In this document: one piece after another, positions 22,043 to 34,730 of the stretch
How the letters are laid out: the number at the start of each line of letters is the position of its first letter
How positions within the stretch are numbered: the stretch's first letter is position 1
Assembly: GCA_035236585.1 (NCBI GenBank)
Contig: CP141126.1
Span: forward strand, 67,867,414 to 67,931,413
DNA: 64,000 nucleotides
Direction: 5' to 3'
Source of the DNA: Warburgia ugandensis
Lineage: Eukaryota; Streptophyta; Magnoliopsida; Canellales; Canellaceae
The notes under the pieces: model-generated
What the model was told of the DNA's origin: nothing
The model's database searches: none
What the model saw: the letters and a program-made list of their open reading frames with translations, nothing else
Made by a program: the position numbers and the translations under genes

Positions 22043-23593
22043 CCACGTATGCCCGAAATCCCTCCAAACCCGTCTTCCCCATAGTCCTAGGCTAAGTTTC
22101 CCTAAGTTTTTGCATGAAAAATCATGCAAAACAGAGCTCTAGAGGGAGACAAAGGACCCAGGGACGGTCCCTGGGGCGCACTGGTTCGACAGGGTCGAAC
22201 TAGGGCGTCCCTAGGACACCCGGGTCTCCGTCAAACTGAAACGCACGCTGTGCATCGAGAAAACTGGACGGGCACGTCCGTGGATGCGCCAGCAACAGAG
22301 AACAATGGGGTGGGAATCCAGCACGTTTGCAGATGCGCTCGCTGAGGCACATGCTGCTGACGCGGGACGCGTTAGTGTCCCAGGCTCCCAGCTCGTTTCG
22401 TTTGACCCTCTATGTACACTCAGTACTAAAAAGGCTATAACTTGAGATCTAGGGCTTCGATTGAGGCACCGTGAAAGAGGTTGTGTCCGTGTTGACGACG
22501 CAGACACACCCAAACTATAAAATACCTGATCAAGGTCCAATCTAAGGTAGGCACGACCCTTAGACTATGATGATGGTGCGTGGCCACTAGACCTTTGGAA
22601 AACTGATGATACCAAGGCCCAGTTAGGACCTTAGGACACCCATAGGCATGGGGATGAACCCTTAATGCCTAAGTAGTAAGACCAACCACTCTAAAGCCAA
22701 TAAAAGATAGGCTAAACTAATCTTGTTCCCCTAAACCATGTTCAGGAGCATACGAGGACAAGGGGATTTGCGCGACCTAGCCAAGTAGGTGTTCTATCAC
22801 TACTAGACTTTTTAAAAGAGCCATGATTGTTTTGAGAATGCATGTTTTAAGTATAAGTATATGACTTGTTTAGCATGACTTAATTCAGCGTACATATGAT
22901 AAATGCTTTATGCATAGATATGTTTTGCAAATAATTGCATATACATTATGCATAGATATGTTTTGCAAATAATTGCATATACATTATGCATAGATATATT
23001 TTGCAAAAAAATGCATATATTGTATGATTTGTGAGCATTGAGTTTTTGAAAGATTGCATGTTCTTAAGGGTTACTAAAAGATGCTGGAGTGCCCAAAAGA
23101 TACTAGGTATGCAGTTGTGAGGGACCCAAAGAGGACAGGTTTTGAAAAAGAGGTTTCTGGCTTGTTTGATCGCATATGATTTGGGCTAATAAGCTCGTGG
23201 GCGCTATGCTGAGAGGTCTGGGGTGGCACAGGGGTACCACGCTTAAAAAGGGCATGTGGTACAGGGGGCTACCACTAGTGTCACGGCACTGGGTTGAAGT
23301 GCCATATGCCCCGTGGAGGTATATGACCCTGTGTCCTTAGGTACCCAGGGACCACACGACAGTGAGGTCGTGGGCATAGTTGGACCCTATGGTTTGAGGA
23401 TTTATTTGCATTGTATATGGCATGACATGAGGTTGGTCGACTATACCAGATATCCATGAGTTGAATTCAGTGGAGCATCTTATGCATATCATTATGTTTA
23501 TGATATATGATATATACGATACCTTTGACTTAGTTTGTGCGATTTTTTAAGTTGTTAGTATTCCAATTCAATAGTGGTTTTTGATATCGATAT
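22043..23593 (+). repeat. 5' LTR of element A, segment 2
   Basis: It resumes A's LTR after B and is colinear with about 30728-32224. It includes a 38-bp unit in tandem (22911, 22949, 22987; 'tgcatagatatgttttgcaa') that is shorter in the 3' LTR. It ends with GATAT (23589-23593), the left target duplication of B'. Confidence 0.8.
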
Positions 23594-26192
23594 TGTGATG
23601 ACCCGGGTTTTTATATGATGCAATTTTGATAAAAAGGCGAGATCTCTTGTTTTATAAGTATGAAATGCATGAAAATCTTTTTGTTTTGGAAAACTATCTT
23701 TCATAAAAACCTCGAGTGTCAAAACACATCCTCAAATTATCTAGCCATGGCAAAGTTTTAAATCAACATTATTCCCAAGAAAGTGTTAGTCATAGCCCCA
23801 ACTATTAGAGAGTAACTACAATCAAGTAACATTGTAAGATAAGGTAGGGGTTTACTTACTTGCACTTAGTCTGTGTGTCTTCTATCACAAGCATTCCTTG
23901 CCCTTAAGTATTTACTTTGTGTCTGAAAAATGTTGAGGATTGGGTGAGTATATATCATACTTAGTAAGAGCCTATCACTACTAGTTTTATAATGCATGAG
24001 AAGTTTTAAAATCACATGCCCTTTCAAAACATGTGCATGTCTAAATACTCAAGTTCAATATTGATATAAAAATCCGTTGTGAAACTAAAATACTAACGAC
24101 ATAAAGGATCACATAATCCAAAATCGAAAGTATCAGATACATATATATCATAACATTATGATATGCATAAGATGTTTCATCGAATCCAACTCATGGATAT
24201 CTAGTCTGATATGGTCCACCAACCTCATATCATGCCATATGCAATGCAAATAAGTCCAAAAAATCATAGGGTCCAACTATGCCCACGACCTCACCACCGT
24301 GTGGTCCCCGTGTACTTAGGAACACAGCGTCATAGCCTCCACGGGGCATATGACACATCGACCCAGTGCTGTGACACCAGTGGTAGCCCCCTGTACCACA
24401 TGCAGTCGGCGTAGGGACATGCCCTTTTTGGGCGTGGTACCCAATCCACCTAGTAGTGGTAGAGGCTAGGAGGCCACCCCAACCTCTTGGCATAACGCCC
24501 ACGAGCTTATCAGCCCAAATCATAATCAGATCAAACAAGCGAAAACCTCTCTTTTTTCAAAACTTGTCCTCTTTGGGCCCCTCACAACTGCCTGGTCGTC
24601 GGCACTCCAGCTTCTTTTGGTAATCCTCAAGGACATGCAATTTTTGTAAGAACTTAATGCTCACAAATCATGCAATGTATGCAATTGTTTGCAAAACATG
24701 TCTATGCATAATGTATATGCAATTATTTACAAAACATGTCTATGCATAAAGCATTTATCACATGCATGCTAAATTAAGTCATGCTAAACAAGTCATATAC
24801 TTAAAACATGTATTTGCAAAACAATCATAGTTCTTTTAAAAGAATCTAGTAGCGATAGAGCACCTACCTGGCTAGGTCGCACTAACCCCTTTGTCCTCAT
24901 ATGCTCCTGAACATGGTTTGGGAAATCAAGGTTAGTTTGGCCTATCCTTTGTGGGTTTTAGAGTGGTTGGTCTTATTACTTAGGCATTAAGGGTCCATCC
25001 CTATGCCTATGGGTGTCCTAAGGTCCTAATTGGGCCTTGGTATCATCAGTTTTGCAAAAGTCTAGCGGCCATGTGCCACCATCCTATTCTAAGGGTCATG
25101 CCCACCTTTGATTGGGCCTTGATAAGGGATTTTATAGTTTGGGTATGTTCGTGTCATTGACACGGACACAACACCTTTTGCGGTGCCTCAATTGGAGCTC
25201 TAGATCTTAAGTTATAAGCTTTTTAGTGTCACACGTACATAAGGACCTTAAGAGTGAAAAGGCAGAATGCTAGCGCGCTGCGCGTCAGTGGCATGCGCCC
25301 ACCTTTTCTTAAGAAATGAAAAAATCCCGTATCACTATCGCGCTGCGCGTTTGCGGCATGCTCTTGTAGACGCGCCGGGTTTCCCGCCCGTCTGTTCCTT
25401 TTGCGGGCGCGTCCCTGGACACGCTCGTTTGGTGCTCTCAGACGCGGTCGACGGGTCTCATCCGGGTGGGATGTTTTGGTCATTTGGGGGACCGGGCCAT
25501 CCTCAGGACACCCTGGTTCGACCCTATCGAACTAGTGCAGCCCAGGGAACGTCCTTGGGTCCTTGGTGACTCTTCAGGGGTCTATTTTACATGCAAAAAC
25601 TTAGGGAAACTGAGCTTAGGACTACTATGAAGATGGGTTTTGAGGGATTTTGGGCATACCTGGCTCATTGCTGGGTTTTTCTCCTTGTTTTCCTTCTAGG
25701 TTGCTTCTCCAAAATGGGTTTTCTTCAAGCTTTTGGGGTGCCATTAGAGGCGCCCTAGAGCTCTATTTACAGAGCTATAAGAGGGTTCTGGAGGGGCTTC
25801 TCACCGCCCTTGAATGGCAGTGGAGAAACCTCCAGAATGGTGGTGATTTCTCCTCCAATCACTGCCGTTCTAGAACCCTCTAGGATGTTAAAGATGAAGG
25901 GTGCCCGTATCAAAACGGGCCCCTGTGTTTTGCAGGCTAAATCCTTTTTTGTAAAAATTACATTTTTGCCCCTAAACTTCAAAGGGCCATAACTTGCTCA
26001 TTTTAACTCCGTTTTAGGTGATTTTGGTCTTGTTGGATTCCTTTTTCTGAGACACACCTAGTTGTTTTCAGGACCAAATTTCTAGGTTTAGTCAAGGTGA
26101 ATAGTAAAATGACCAAAATGCCCTTATCTTCAAAAACTGAACTTTTCATTGCTAACTTGGGATTTTAATATTACAAAATTGGAGTCAGTATA
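23594..26192 (-). mobile_element. Solo LTR B', minus strand (2599 bp)
   Basis: TGTGATGACCCGGG...GGAGTCAGTATA, the reverse complement of a B-type LTR over its full length (compare 22042 down to 19415). It is flanked by GATAT at 23589-23593 and 26193-26197, and A's undisturbed sequence at 32222-32230 reads 'atcgatattgaac'. No interior is present, so it is a solo LTR formed by recombination between two LTRs after insertion. Its terminal bases and TATA box have diverged. Confidence 0.85.
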
Positions 26193-26697
26193 GATATTGA
26201 ACATGAGTGTTCAAACATGCACATGTTTTAAAGAGCTTATGATTTTAAACGTAGCATGCATTTCAAAATTAGTAGTGATAGACTCATACTGAGTATAGTA
26301 TATACTCACCCCATCCTTAACATTTTTCAGGATAGTTCCATCCACGAGTAAAGGATGCCTATGTGAGTGCTACGAATAGGTAGATCAAAAGGAGACAATC
26401 ATACATGTAAGTAAACACTCTACCCTTTGGATATGTATTTGTATTTATTTACAGTTGGGATGTGAGCTGTGGCTGGATAGACCTGGGAAAATATTTCTGA
26501 TTTCTGAAGTTTTTCAAAAACTACTTTGGTGGTTGTGAAAGCAAATGACACTCGGGGTTTTCAAAATGAGTTTAAGACTAAAGATTTTCTGCTACATTGC
26601 ATGGTTTTCATACAATGGTTTTCAAATAGGGATGCATCCCGCCTTAGGAATTTAGATCTTACATTTAAAAATGAATGAGAAAACCCAGGTCGTCACA
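26193..26697 (+). repeat. 5' LTR of element A, segment 3
   Basis: It begins with the second GATAT copy and runs to the LTR end '...cccaggtcgtcaca'. It is colinear with the last 500 bp of the 3' LTR (32480-32984). Confidence 0.85.
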
Positions 26698-26698
26698 G

Positions 26699-26713
26699 TT
26701 GGTATCAGAGCCC
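26699..26713 (+). other. Primer binding site of element A
   Basis: TTGGTATCAGAGCCC, two bases after the 5' LTR end, matches the complement of the initiator methionine tRNA 3' end used by most plant Ty3/gypsy elements of this group. It is better preserved than B's. Confidence 0.85.
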
Positions 26714-29700
26714 AGGTTTTATCATTTCACAGCCAGTCCAGCATGTCCAAGGGTCATAGACAATAGAGAAAATCAAGGAGAAGTAGTATAAATGGGAGTA
26801 GTAGAGATGACTACTTCTAATTGAGGATTATAATATTAATGCACAAGGCAGTTCACCATAAATAAATAGGAGAACACACAGCTTGTTCTAACAAATAATT
26901 AGGCAGAGGATAGTGCAACCCTTATCCAAAATCTAGTCTAAGACAACTTAAGGATTAAGGATTGTGTAGTGGTCCAAAGATGAAAACTCATATAAGGATC
27001 ATATTATGATGAGAATGATGAATGAAGATGTTAGTGGACTTGTTAGTAGATAGTTCTGACCTACAATAAAGTAATCTCATCAAAGGTGAGAAAATTGAAG
27101 AACCTAGATGGATATCTTACCATCATAAAGAATATCAGAATATGAGTACACTATCACCAGGATATGATATAAGTATGATAGGGGATGTAAAAGATAGACT
27201 TTGAGAAAATGTTGATGATAATCTAAGAGGGATGAGAATGCAAGATGATATTAGGAAATAACTGTGGTTCGTACTAGATTGCAAAGGTATGGATCCTGAA
27301 GGACTTAGCTCAATTTGGATACCTTAAATTAGAGTCTTATAAAGAGTGAAGTACTATCGAATAATAACTACCTTAGTATTATGGAGCAAATCAGAAGATG
27401 TATACAAGTGATGTATTATGTGATTAAGAGGAACATAACATGACTATGATAGGGAAATAAATTCGACAGTGTTATCAAAAGATTTTGATAATACTAAGGA
27501 TGATAGATCTGTGAATAATAGATTGATCCTAACATATAAGAGAATTATAGCATGACCAAAAGATCAATGACATTATTAAGACATTGTATGAATTTTATTG
27601 AGGCTCTAGGCAATTAAGGATTGCAATGATCTTAAGACAGTTTAGAATTTCTTAGAAGCATTCAGTTTATCATATCTGTTAAAGGAGTAGATGCAGTATC
27701 GATTATATGCAACAAAGCACATGAAGACATTGATCTAGGTAGACAAAAATGAGGATTTTGAAGAAAAGAGAGAAAGAGATAGAGATGCAACTATAAGTAT
27801 TCGATGAATATTGAATATTCAAAAGAAAAAGGTCATGACTTTATTAAGGAAAGAATAGATCCATAGAAATCTTTCATCTTGAATCAAGTGGGAAGATAAA
27901 CCAATCAACTTCGAAGGAATGATGATAGATGAGTTGGTGATCTTATTATAAGAGAGAAAGCATATGGGGATTAAGACTTTGAGTAGAGTATCGAATTTCA
28001 GGAGATTATGCGACAAGAAATTTTCAAAGAGGAATGGTGATCAACTAGAAATTAAATTCTACAAATGGTTTGATGTCTATTTCAATTATTGTAATTAGAA
28101 TCTGATCAGATCCATTAGTTTATGGGGAACACCAATGGATATAATCCATAAAAAGGAAAATTTGGTGATATCCCACCTTGCCAATAAAGTATATTGACAA
28201 AAGGATTTAAGTCGGGATAGTGACTTGTCCATTTGTCTTTCTTTAGCAAGTAGGGTACCATCAAGGATCGAATTGAGGTCTTGCTATCATAGATTTGGAA
28301 GAGCAAATATCTTAAGACCATTATTTAGTCATTACCTTTAGATTACTGTTGACTAAATAAAGGTATCCCACCCTAATTAGTCAAGTATGTTAGTATCTAT
28401 GAGTTAGTAGTCAAAGTTATATACTTAGAGGGATGTTATAAGTCTTTAGACTTGAGTTTTCCTTGAAAGAAGTACTTATTAAACTAAGTCAATTGAGGGT
28501 ATGAGGTCAGTTGATGAGGACAGTGGAAACTGAGATAGGAGCAAAAATAAGAAGTGATCTAAACCAATGTGGAATATTTTTCAAACCTTAATGACCACCA
28601 TGACAAGGAGAAGAAATTACTTTGAGTCTAAAAAATACTGCTGACTTGGATTGATAAGAAAGGTAGATAAGTACCGATCACTTTAGAGACCCTTGAGCTT
28701 ATGACAAAGATATATCTGGAAAGAGATCAAAAGGTAATCAAATAAAGTCTTTCTATATGTCTACAAAAATGTTCCATGCTTACCTGAGTGATTTTCAAAT
28801 TTGATGATTTAATAGCTTTAGCATAACTTCATGCAGTAGTTATTGAACAAGAACTGCTGTTATAAGCTAAGTATGAGGAGGCACTTGAAGGATAAAAATT
28901 GAGGAATTAAGAAAATCACTACTTATGAGGATACCTCTTGACAATACAGATAGAATAATTGACAATAAGCCTTGATAAAAGATTGCACAATAGATTGACA
29001 TAGGGGATGGAAGGAGAAAAGGTGAGATGGCTAGCACACTATAAGGTAAAGATTTAATGTTACTTTGCATTTAGACAAATAGTTTGTTGTTATGAGCATA
29101 TACCAAGTACGAAAAATCAATTGAAGGAATTTCCTAAGGACTAACCCTACTGGATTGAGTATAGAACTTTTGGACTGAAAGGTTACGAAGAAAACCATCA
29201 AGCAAAGAAAGGACAAAGAGGATGATGACAAAGGATTCAACCATGACCTAGTAAGGGTACTCGGTTATGAATAAGAGACTTTTTGCTTTGCATAAATGGG
29301 AACATTATTGGAAATCCTAATGACAAATTGATGTGAATAGTAAGATAAGGCCTTTGGATGAGAACATTTGACCCATAATGAAGAATCGACGATTAACGTT
29401 TGACATGAGAAAAGCGTTTAATGAATTCAATAATTATGAAACTGGATATGGAGTTAGGACATTTTACTTTCAATATATGATAATGTCCTCAATGGAAGAA
29501 GCTACTAATTGGCTTTCATGAATTATTTTGAATGTAACTTTGGTCGAGGAATCAAGTCACATATGGAAAACGACAGACAGTTGAAATTCGAATTTAATCA
29601 AGGGTTTGGCTGTAGAGCACATGATACCATGTCAATTATTGAAGTATCTTGGGGACAAATATAAAAGATAAGAAGCAAAGTTAGACACAATAGAAAGAAG

Positions 29701-30171
29701 GTAATTTTTTTTGGACCCTTACTACTGAGATATGACCAACCATTAGAAGGAGATGTGGATAATGAAAAGATTACTAGGTGAAAGTCAATAAGAAAAAGGA
29801 TTATCCTATGAAATAGGAGAAATAAGATCATAAGATCTCAAAGAAGTATGGAGTAATTTATACATGAATAAAGAATAATGATCCTACGAGGAGACTATCC
29901 TATACATGATGAGAAAAGTATAGGCATCTAAGGATTTCGAGAAAGATGAGTTACAGCGAGAAATCAATATTGTTAAACTGGCACGTATGGGAGTATGCAT
30001 TAGAGTACGTAGTGAAAGCGGCCCTTATAGGAAAGGCCTTGAAGAAAGAACAATAAAAATGATAAATTGAGGTTGAGCCTGGATTTGATTCCTAAGGGGG
30101 GAATGCATTCACCAAGGAGTTATCTAAGAGATAAAATACCTTGAAGATGATAATTTATGGAATTTTGAGGA
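26714..30171 (+). pseudogene. Decayed interior of element A
   Basis: About 3.5 kb with no long frame, shorter than the 4.6 kb of element B. At 28255-28300 one phase reads 'SRIELRSCYHR' and about 28320-28365 another reads 'HYLVITF', which look like decayed forms of the reverse transcriptase stretches seen intact-like in B near 16858 and 16945. No zinc knuckle, protease, catalytic FVDD or integrase triad was found by eye. It is either a badly decayed pol or a deleted, non-autonomous interior. Confidence 0.4.
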
Positions 30172-30193
30172 TGAAATTCTTTTAAGGGGGTAA
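30172..30193 (+). other. Polypurine tract of element A
   Basis: 'gaaattcttttaaggggg' just before TGTAATGCTCC. The same layout is common in Tekay/Del elements. Confidence 0.7.
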
Positions 30194-30617
30194 TAATGTA
30201 ATGCTCCGACCAATTTACGCTATTTAACAAAAATGAATTGGACATTCTATAGGAAATGAAAAGTTCACTTTTTGGAGAAAAGGGTATTTTGGTCATTTCA
30301 CTATTCACCCTAACTGGACCCAGAAATTTGGTCCTAATAATGGTACCATTAGGTGCGTCTCAAAAAAAGGAATCCAACAAGACCAAAATCACCCAAAACA
30401 GAGTTAAAATGAGCAAGTTATGGCCCTTTGAAGTTCAGGGGCGAAAATATATATTTTTATTACAAAATGGATTTAGCCTGAGAAACACAGGGGCCCGTTT
30501 TGATATGGGCACCCCTCTTCTTCAACCTCCTAGAGGGTTCTAGAATGGCGGTGTTTGGAGGATAAATCACCGCCATTCAATGGTGGTGAGAGCCCTTCCA
30601 GAACCCTCTTATAGCTC

Positions 30618-30625
30618 TATAAATA
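30618..30625 (+). promoter_or_regulatory. TATA box of element A 3' LTR
   Basis: TATAAATA within the dyad AGCTCTAT-AA-ATAGAGCT (30613-30630), as in the 5' LTR. Confidence 0.55.
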
Positions 30626-32022
30626 GAGCTCTTGGGCGCCTCTAATGGCAGCCCAAAAGCTTGGAAAAAACCCATCGTGGAGAAGCAACCAAGAGGAGAA
30701 AACGTGGAGAAAAACCCGAGAACGAACCAGGTATGCCCAAAATCCCTCCAAACCTGTCTTCCCCTTAGTCCTAGGCTAAGTTTCCTTAAGTTTTTGCATG
30801 AAAAATCATGCAAAACAGAGCTCTAGAGGGCGACAAATGACCCAGGGACGGTCCCTGGGGTGCACTGGTTTGACAGGGTCGAACCAAGGCGTCCTTAGGA
30901 TGCCCGGGTCTCCGTCAAATTGAAACGCATGCTGTACATTGAGAAAACCGCAACAGAGAATGATGGGGTGGGAATCCAGCCATCTATAGACGCGCTCGTT
31001 GAGGCGCATGCTGCTAACGTGGGACGCGTTAGCGTCCCAGGCTCTCACCTCGTTTCGTTTGACCCTCTATGTACACTCGGTACTAAAAAGGCTATAACTT
31101 GAGATCTAGGGCTCCAATTGAGGCGCCGTGAAAGGCGTTATGTCTGTGTCGATGATGCAAACACACCCAAACTATAAAATACCTGATCAAGGTCCAATCT
31201 AAGGTGGGCACAACCCTTAGACTATGATAGTGGCGCGTGGCCACTAGACCTTTGGAAAACTGATGATACCAAGGCCCAGTTAGGACCTTAGGACACCCAT
31301 AGGCATGGGGATGAACCCTTAATGCCTACGTAGTAAGACCAACCACTCTAAAGCCTATAAAAGATAGGCCAAACTAACCTTGTTCCCCTAAACCATGTTC
31401 AGGAGCATACGAGGATAAGGGGATTAGCGCCACCTAGCCACGTAGGTGCTCTATCGCTACTAGACTTTTTAAAAGAGCCATGATTGTTTTGAGAATGCAT
31501 GTTTTAAGTATAAGTATATGACTTGTTTAGCATGACTTAATTCAGCATACATACGATAAATGCTTTATGCATAGATATGTTTTGCAAATAATTGCATATA
31601 CATTATACATAGATATGTTTTGCAAACAAATGCATATATTATATGATTTGTGAGCATTGAATTTTTGAAAGATTGCTGGAGTGTCCAAAAGATGCTGGGT
31701 AGGCAGTTGTGAGGGACCCAAAGAGGACAGGTTTTGAAAAAGAGGGTTTCAGCTTGTTTGATCGCATATGATTTTGGCTAATAAACTCGTGGGCGCTATG
31801 CTGAGAGGTTTGGGGTGGCCTCCCAGCCTCTACCACTATTAGGTGGATGGGTACCACGCCCAAAATGGGTATGTCCCTGCTTCGACTGCATGTGGTACAA
31901 GGGGCTACCACTGGTGTCATGGCACTAGGTTGAAGTGTCATGTGCCCCGTGGAGGTATATGACCCTGTGTCCCTAGGTACCCGGGGACCACACGGCGGTG
32001 AGGTCGTGGGCATAGTTGGACC

Positions 32023-32532
32023 CTATGGTTTGAGGATTTATTTGCATTGCATATGGCATGACATGAGGTAGGTCGACCATACCAGATATCCATGAATTGG
32101 ATTCAGTGGAGCATCTTATGCATATCATTATGTTTATGATATACGACATATATGATACTTTCGACTTGGTTTGTGCGATTCTTTAAGTCGTTAGTATTCC
32201 AATTCATCAGTGGTTTTTTATATCGATATTGAACATGAGTGTTCAAACATGCACGTGTTTTAAAGAGCTTATGAAATCTATGGTTTGAGGATTTATTTGC
32301 ATTGCATATGGCATAACATGAGGTTGGTCGACCATACTAGATATCCATGAGTTGGATTCAGTGGAGCATCTTATGCATATCATTATGTTTATGATATACG
32401 ACATATATGATACTTTCGACTTGGTTTGTGCGATTCTTTAAGTCGTTAATATTCCAATTCGACAGTGGTTTTTGATATCGATATTGAACATGAGTGTTCA
32501 AACATGCACGTATTTTAAAGAGCTTACGATTT
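32023..32532 (+). repeat. 255-bp tandem duplication in A's 3' LTR
   Basis: 'ctatggtttgaggattt' occurs at 32023 and 32278. The two copies run in parallel to 'gttcaaacatgcacgt...aaagagctta' and differ at scattered positions. Confidence 0.85.
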
Positions 32533-32984
32533 TAAACATAGCATGCATTTCAAAACTAGTAGTGATAGACTCCTACTGAGTATAGTATATACTCACCCTA
32601 TCCTTAACATTTTTCAGGATAGTTCCATCCACGAGTAGAGGACGCCTATGTTAGTGCTACGAACAAGTAGATCAAAAGGAAACAATCATACATGTAAGTA
32701 AACACTCTACCCTTTGGACATGTATTTGTATTTATTTACAGTTGGGCTCTGAGCTGTGACTAGATAGACCAGGGAAAATATTTATGATTTCTGAAGTTTT
32801 TGAAAAACTACTTTGGTGGCTGTGAAAGCAAATGACACTCGGGGTTTTCAAAATGAGTTTAAGACTAAAGATTTTCTGCTGCATTGCATGGTTTTCATAA
32901 AATGGTTTTCAAATAGGGATGCATCCCGCCTTAGGAATTTAGATCTTGCATTTAAAAATGCATGAGAAAACCTGGGTCGTCACA

Positions 32985-32989
32985 CTAGG
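32985..32989. repeat. Right target duplication of element A (CTAGG)
   Basis: Partner of 12948-12952. Element C interior continues right after it. Confidence 0.85.
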
Positions 32990-33614
32990 TTTCTTAAAGC
33001 CTATCAGATTCAATAAATTTCTAGAATTAAAGCTATTACTCCTATTTATTCTTGATGTTTAACCAAAACAATGATAATAGGATCACACTAATGTATGCAC
33101 ATTGAAGAAATTGTGGAATTACTTATAACTCTCTAAAAAGAAGATAGTCTCAAACTCTCACTAGGTTATAGGTCTCCACTGGTTTTCATCAGGGTTTCTA
33201 AGTCATATCTCTATATTAGTCTAGATTATGCGTTGTGTGTAAATGGTTTTCCGAGAATTAACTTTCATAAAATGCTTCAACACATGAATGACATGGAAAA
33301 CTAATCAAATGCATTCCCATTAAGAGGTGAAAATAGTATATTTATTAAATCTCAAACATTTAGTTCTCATCACAGTAAGGGAACTCTACTTTAAAAACTT
33401 TTTTTGTTTTAAAAAAAATTTCACTTTTTTTTTTTTTTTTCAAGAAAACTCAAAATCTCTAGTGTATCTACACCCCCCAACTAGAATGAAACATTGTCCC
33501 TAATGTTTGAAAACATAGGATTCTATATGAAAGTTGAGAGATATAGACTCTAAACCTTTGGGTTGCCTCCCAATAAGCGCTAAGTTTAACGTCTTCAGCC
33601 AAACATTTCCTAAC
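32990..33614 (-). other. Interior of element C, no gene seen
   Basis: AT-rich, with a long thymine run (33427-33445). The block 33560-33590 ('gggttgcctcccaataag') resembles a motif often found near the 3' side of coding regions of plant Athila/Tat-type elements (from memory, not checked). Confidence 0.4.
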
Positions 33615-34400
33615 CTAACTTTCTAAACCTAGAGCTAACTGGGTCAACTTTATTTGTCCTAATCCCAACCTTAAGATGACATGGTGAGAATTTTCACGCC
33701 ACTTCAAAATTTCACGGTAATCTATACATGGCCCCCACCTTGAAATTCTAAGTGGTGATATGAATATAATATAGTAGATCACCGCAATTGTAAAAGTAGT
33801 GGGACCATATTGATGATCCTCCATCTTTAAGATTTCATGGTAGTCAATATAATTGCTCCACAAAAATTGAGATGAGGGTAACTCAATGACTGCATGAACT
33901 ACTGTGTATTTCCTTAGACCATATGGTGACAAATAGTCCTTGTCTTGACCAAGTTGAGGGATAATGATGACCATTCTATTCAGTTTATCTTTTTCCTCTG
34001 TGTCCCTATCATTGTCCTGAATTAGGGTAATAACCTGACTCTGGCCTTCTCTAATAGGTTGTTCTTGTATTACTAGAGGTGGGGACAAAGTTTTTCTTAA
34101 ACCCTGGTTATCTTTGGATGTGTACCCTAAAGTAGGTTGATGCATATCAACTAACTCTACTTTTGCCTGTTTGATAAGCACAGGTACGGTAGCAATTGGG
34201 CCCACATTATCTGATGTTTGTTCAAATAAGGCTGCTAGGTCCCAATCAAGTACATCTTCTACATTAAAAGGCGCAATTTGAATTTCATGCTTTATAGGAG
34301 GATATACTCTGGCTTGCCATCGAGAAGTGTCCATTAGAGGCACAATATCCAACAACTCAAGCATCTCCTCAATAGATGTGTTGCCATCAGAGTCATACAA
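33615..34400 (-). CDS. Unknown 261-codon frame in element C
   Basis: The largest frame of C's interior, on C's coding strand and just upstream of the 'gggttgcctcccaa' block. The protein is acidic in its first half ('NTSIEEMLELLDIVPLMD', 'DVLDWDLAALFE') with an aliphatic C-terminal third ('VIYYIIFIS'). The last third contains two similar stretches, 'NYIDYHEILK' and 'CIDYREILK', an internal repeat. I recognise no Gag, protease or polymerase motif. The Met chosen may be internal, as open sequence continues upstream to about 34540. It could be the only protein of a non-autonomous element, or the C-terminal part of a Gag-like product. Confidence 0.35.
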   Translation of the reverse strand: MYDSDGNTSIEEMLELLDIVPLMDTSRWQARVYPPIKHEIQIAPFNVEDVLDWDLAALFEQTSDNVGPIATVPVLIKQAKVELVDMHQPTLGYTSKDNQGLRKTLSPPLVIQEQPIREGQSQVITLIQDNDRDTEEKDKLNRMVIIIPQLGQDKDYLSPYGLRKYTVVHAVIELPSSQFLWSNYIDYHEILKMEDHQYGPTTFTIAVIYYIIFISPLRISRWGPCIDYREILKWRENSHHVILRLGLGQIKLTQLALGLES

Positions 34401-34528
34401 ATAGGTGGGACATGCATCTAGAGGATCAGGGTTGGATTTTGCTAAAGCTTTATTCTGTTCATCAATTAAAGTCTCTTCATTATCAGAATTAGGACATGGC
34501 TCAAGTATATCGAAGTTGGAGATTTCTA

Positions 34529-34730
34529 AGGATGGTTGTAGACTTTGTTACTCATAAGGATCATAGAAAATTTCCATCCTAGTATCAAAAATACCTGGCT
34601 CTATAGTATCCCTTATATTATCCCTAATTTGTTTCAATTTTTCCTCAAATTCCTCCGTCCCTCGTTTTATTTCCTTAGCGAAATCCTCCATCATTTGTCT
34701 TATTTCCTTATTACCTTGTGCTATGAGTTC
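34529..34730. repeat. Left copy of 202-bp duplication flanking mitochondrial insert
   Basis: It runs from 'aggatggttgtag' to 'gctatgagttc' and matches 37563-37764 with one mismatch noticed ('aaattt' versus 'aaattc'). Only one copy is needed to make C's interior continuous. Confidence 0.9.

Larger units (their letters stand above)
12953..32984 (+). mobile_element. LTR retrotransposon A (Tekay/Del-like), plus strand
   Basis: The 5' LTR starts at 12953, is interrupted by element B (13512-22042) and solo LTR B' (23594-26192), and ends at 26697. A primer site follows. The interior is 26698-30196. A purine tract sits just before the 3' LTR (30197-32984). CTAGG flanks both ends. Without nested insertions it is about 8.9 kb. 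The first 62 bases of the two LTRs differ at two positions, while longer stretches look about 5% different by eye. The polypurine context ('ttttgaggatgaaattcttttaaggggg') and LTR similarity to B point to the Tekay/Del group. Confidence 0.85.
30197..32984 (+). repeat. 3' LTR of element A (2788 bp)
   Basis: TGTAATGCTCCGACC...GGGTCGTCACA. TATA box at 30618-30625 within the 18-bp dyad. It carries a 255-bp tandem duplication (32023-32277 and 32278-32532) that is absent from the 5' LTR and from B. No gene is contained; frames such as 31639-32013 are repeated in other LTR copies. Confidence 0.85.

Noticed and set aside
22911-23010. 38-bp direct repeats as a CRISPR array
   Set aside because: Units are adjacent without unique spacers and lie inside an LTR of a plant genome.
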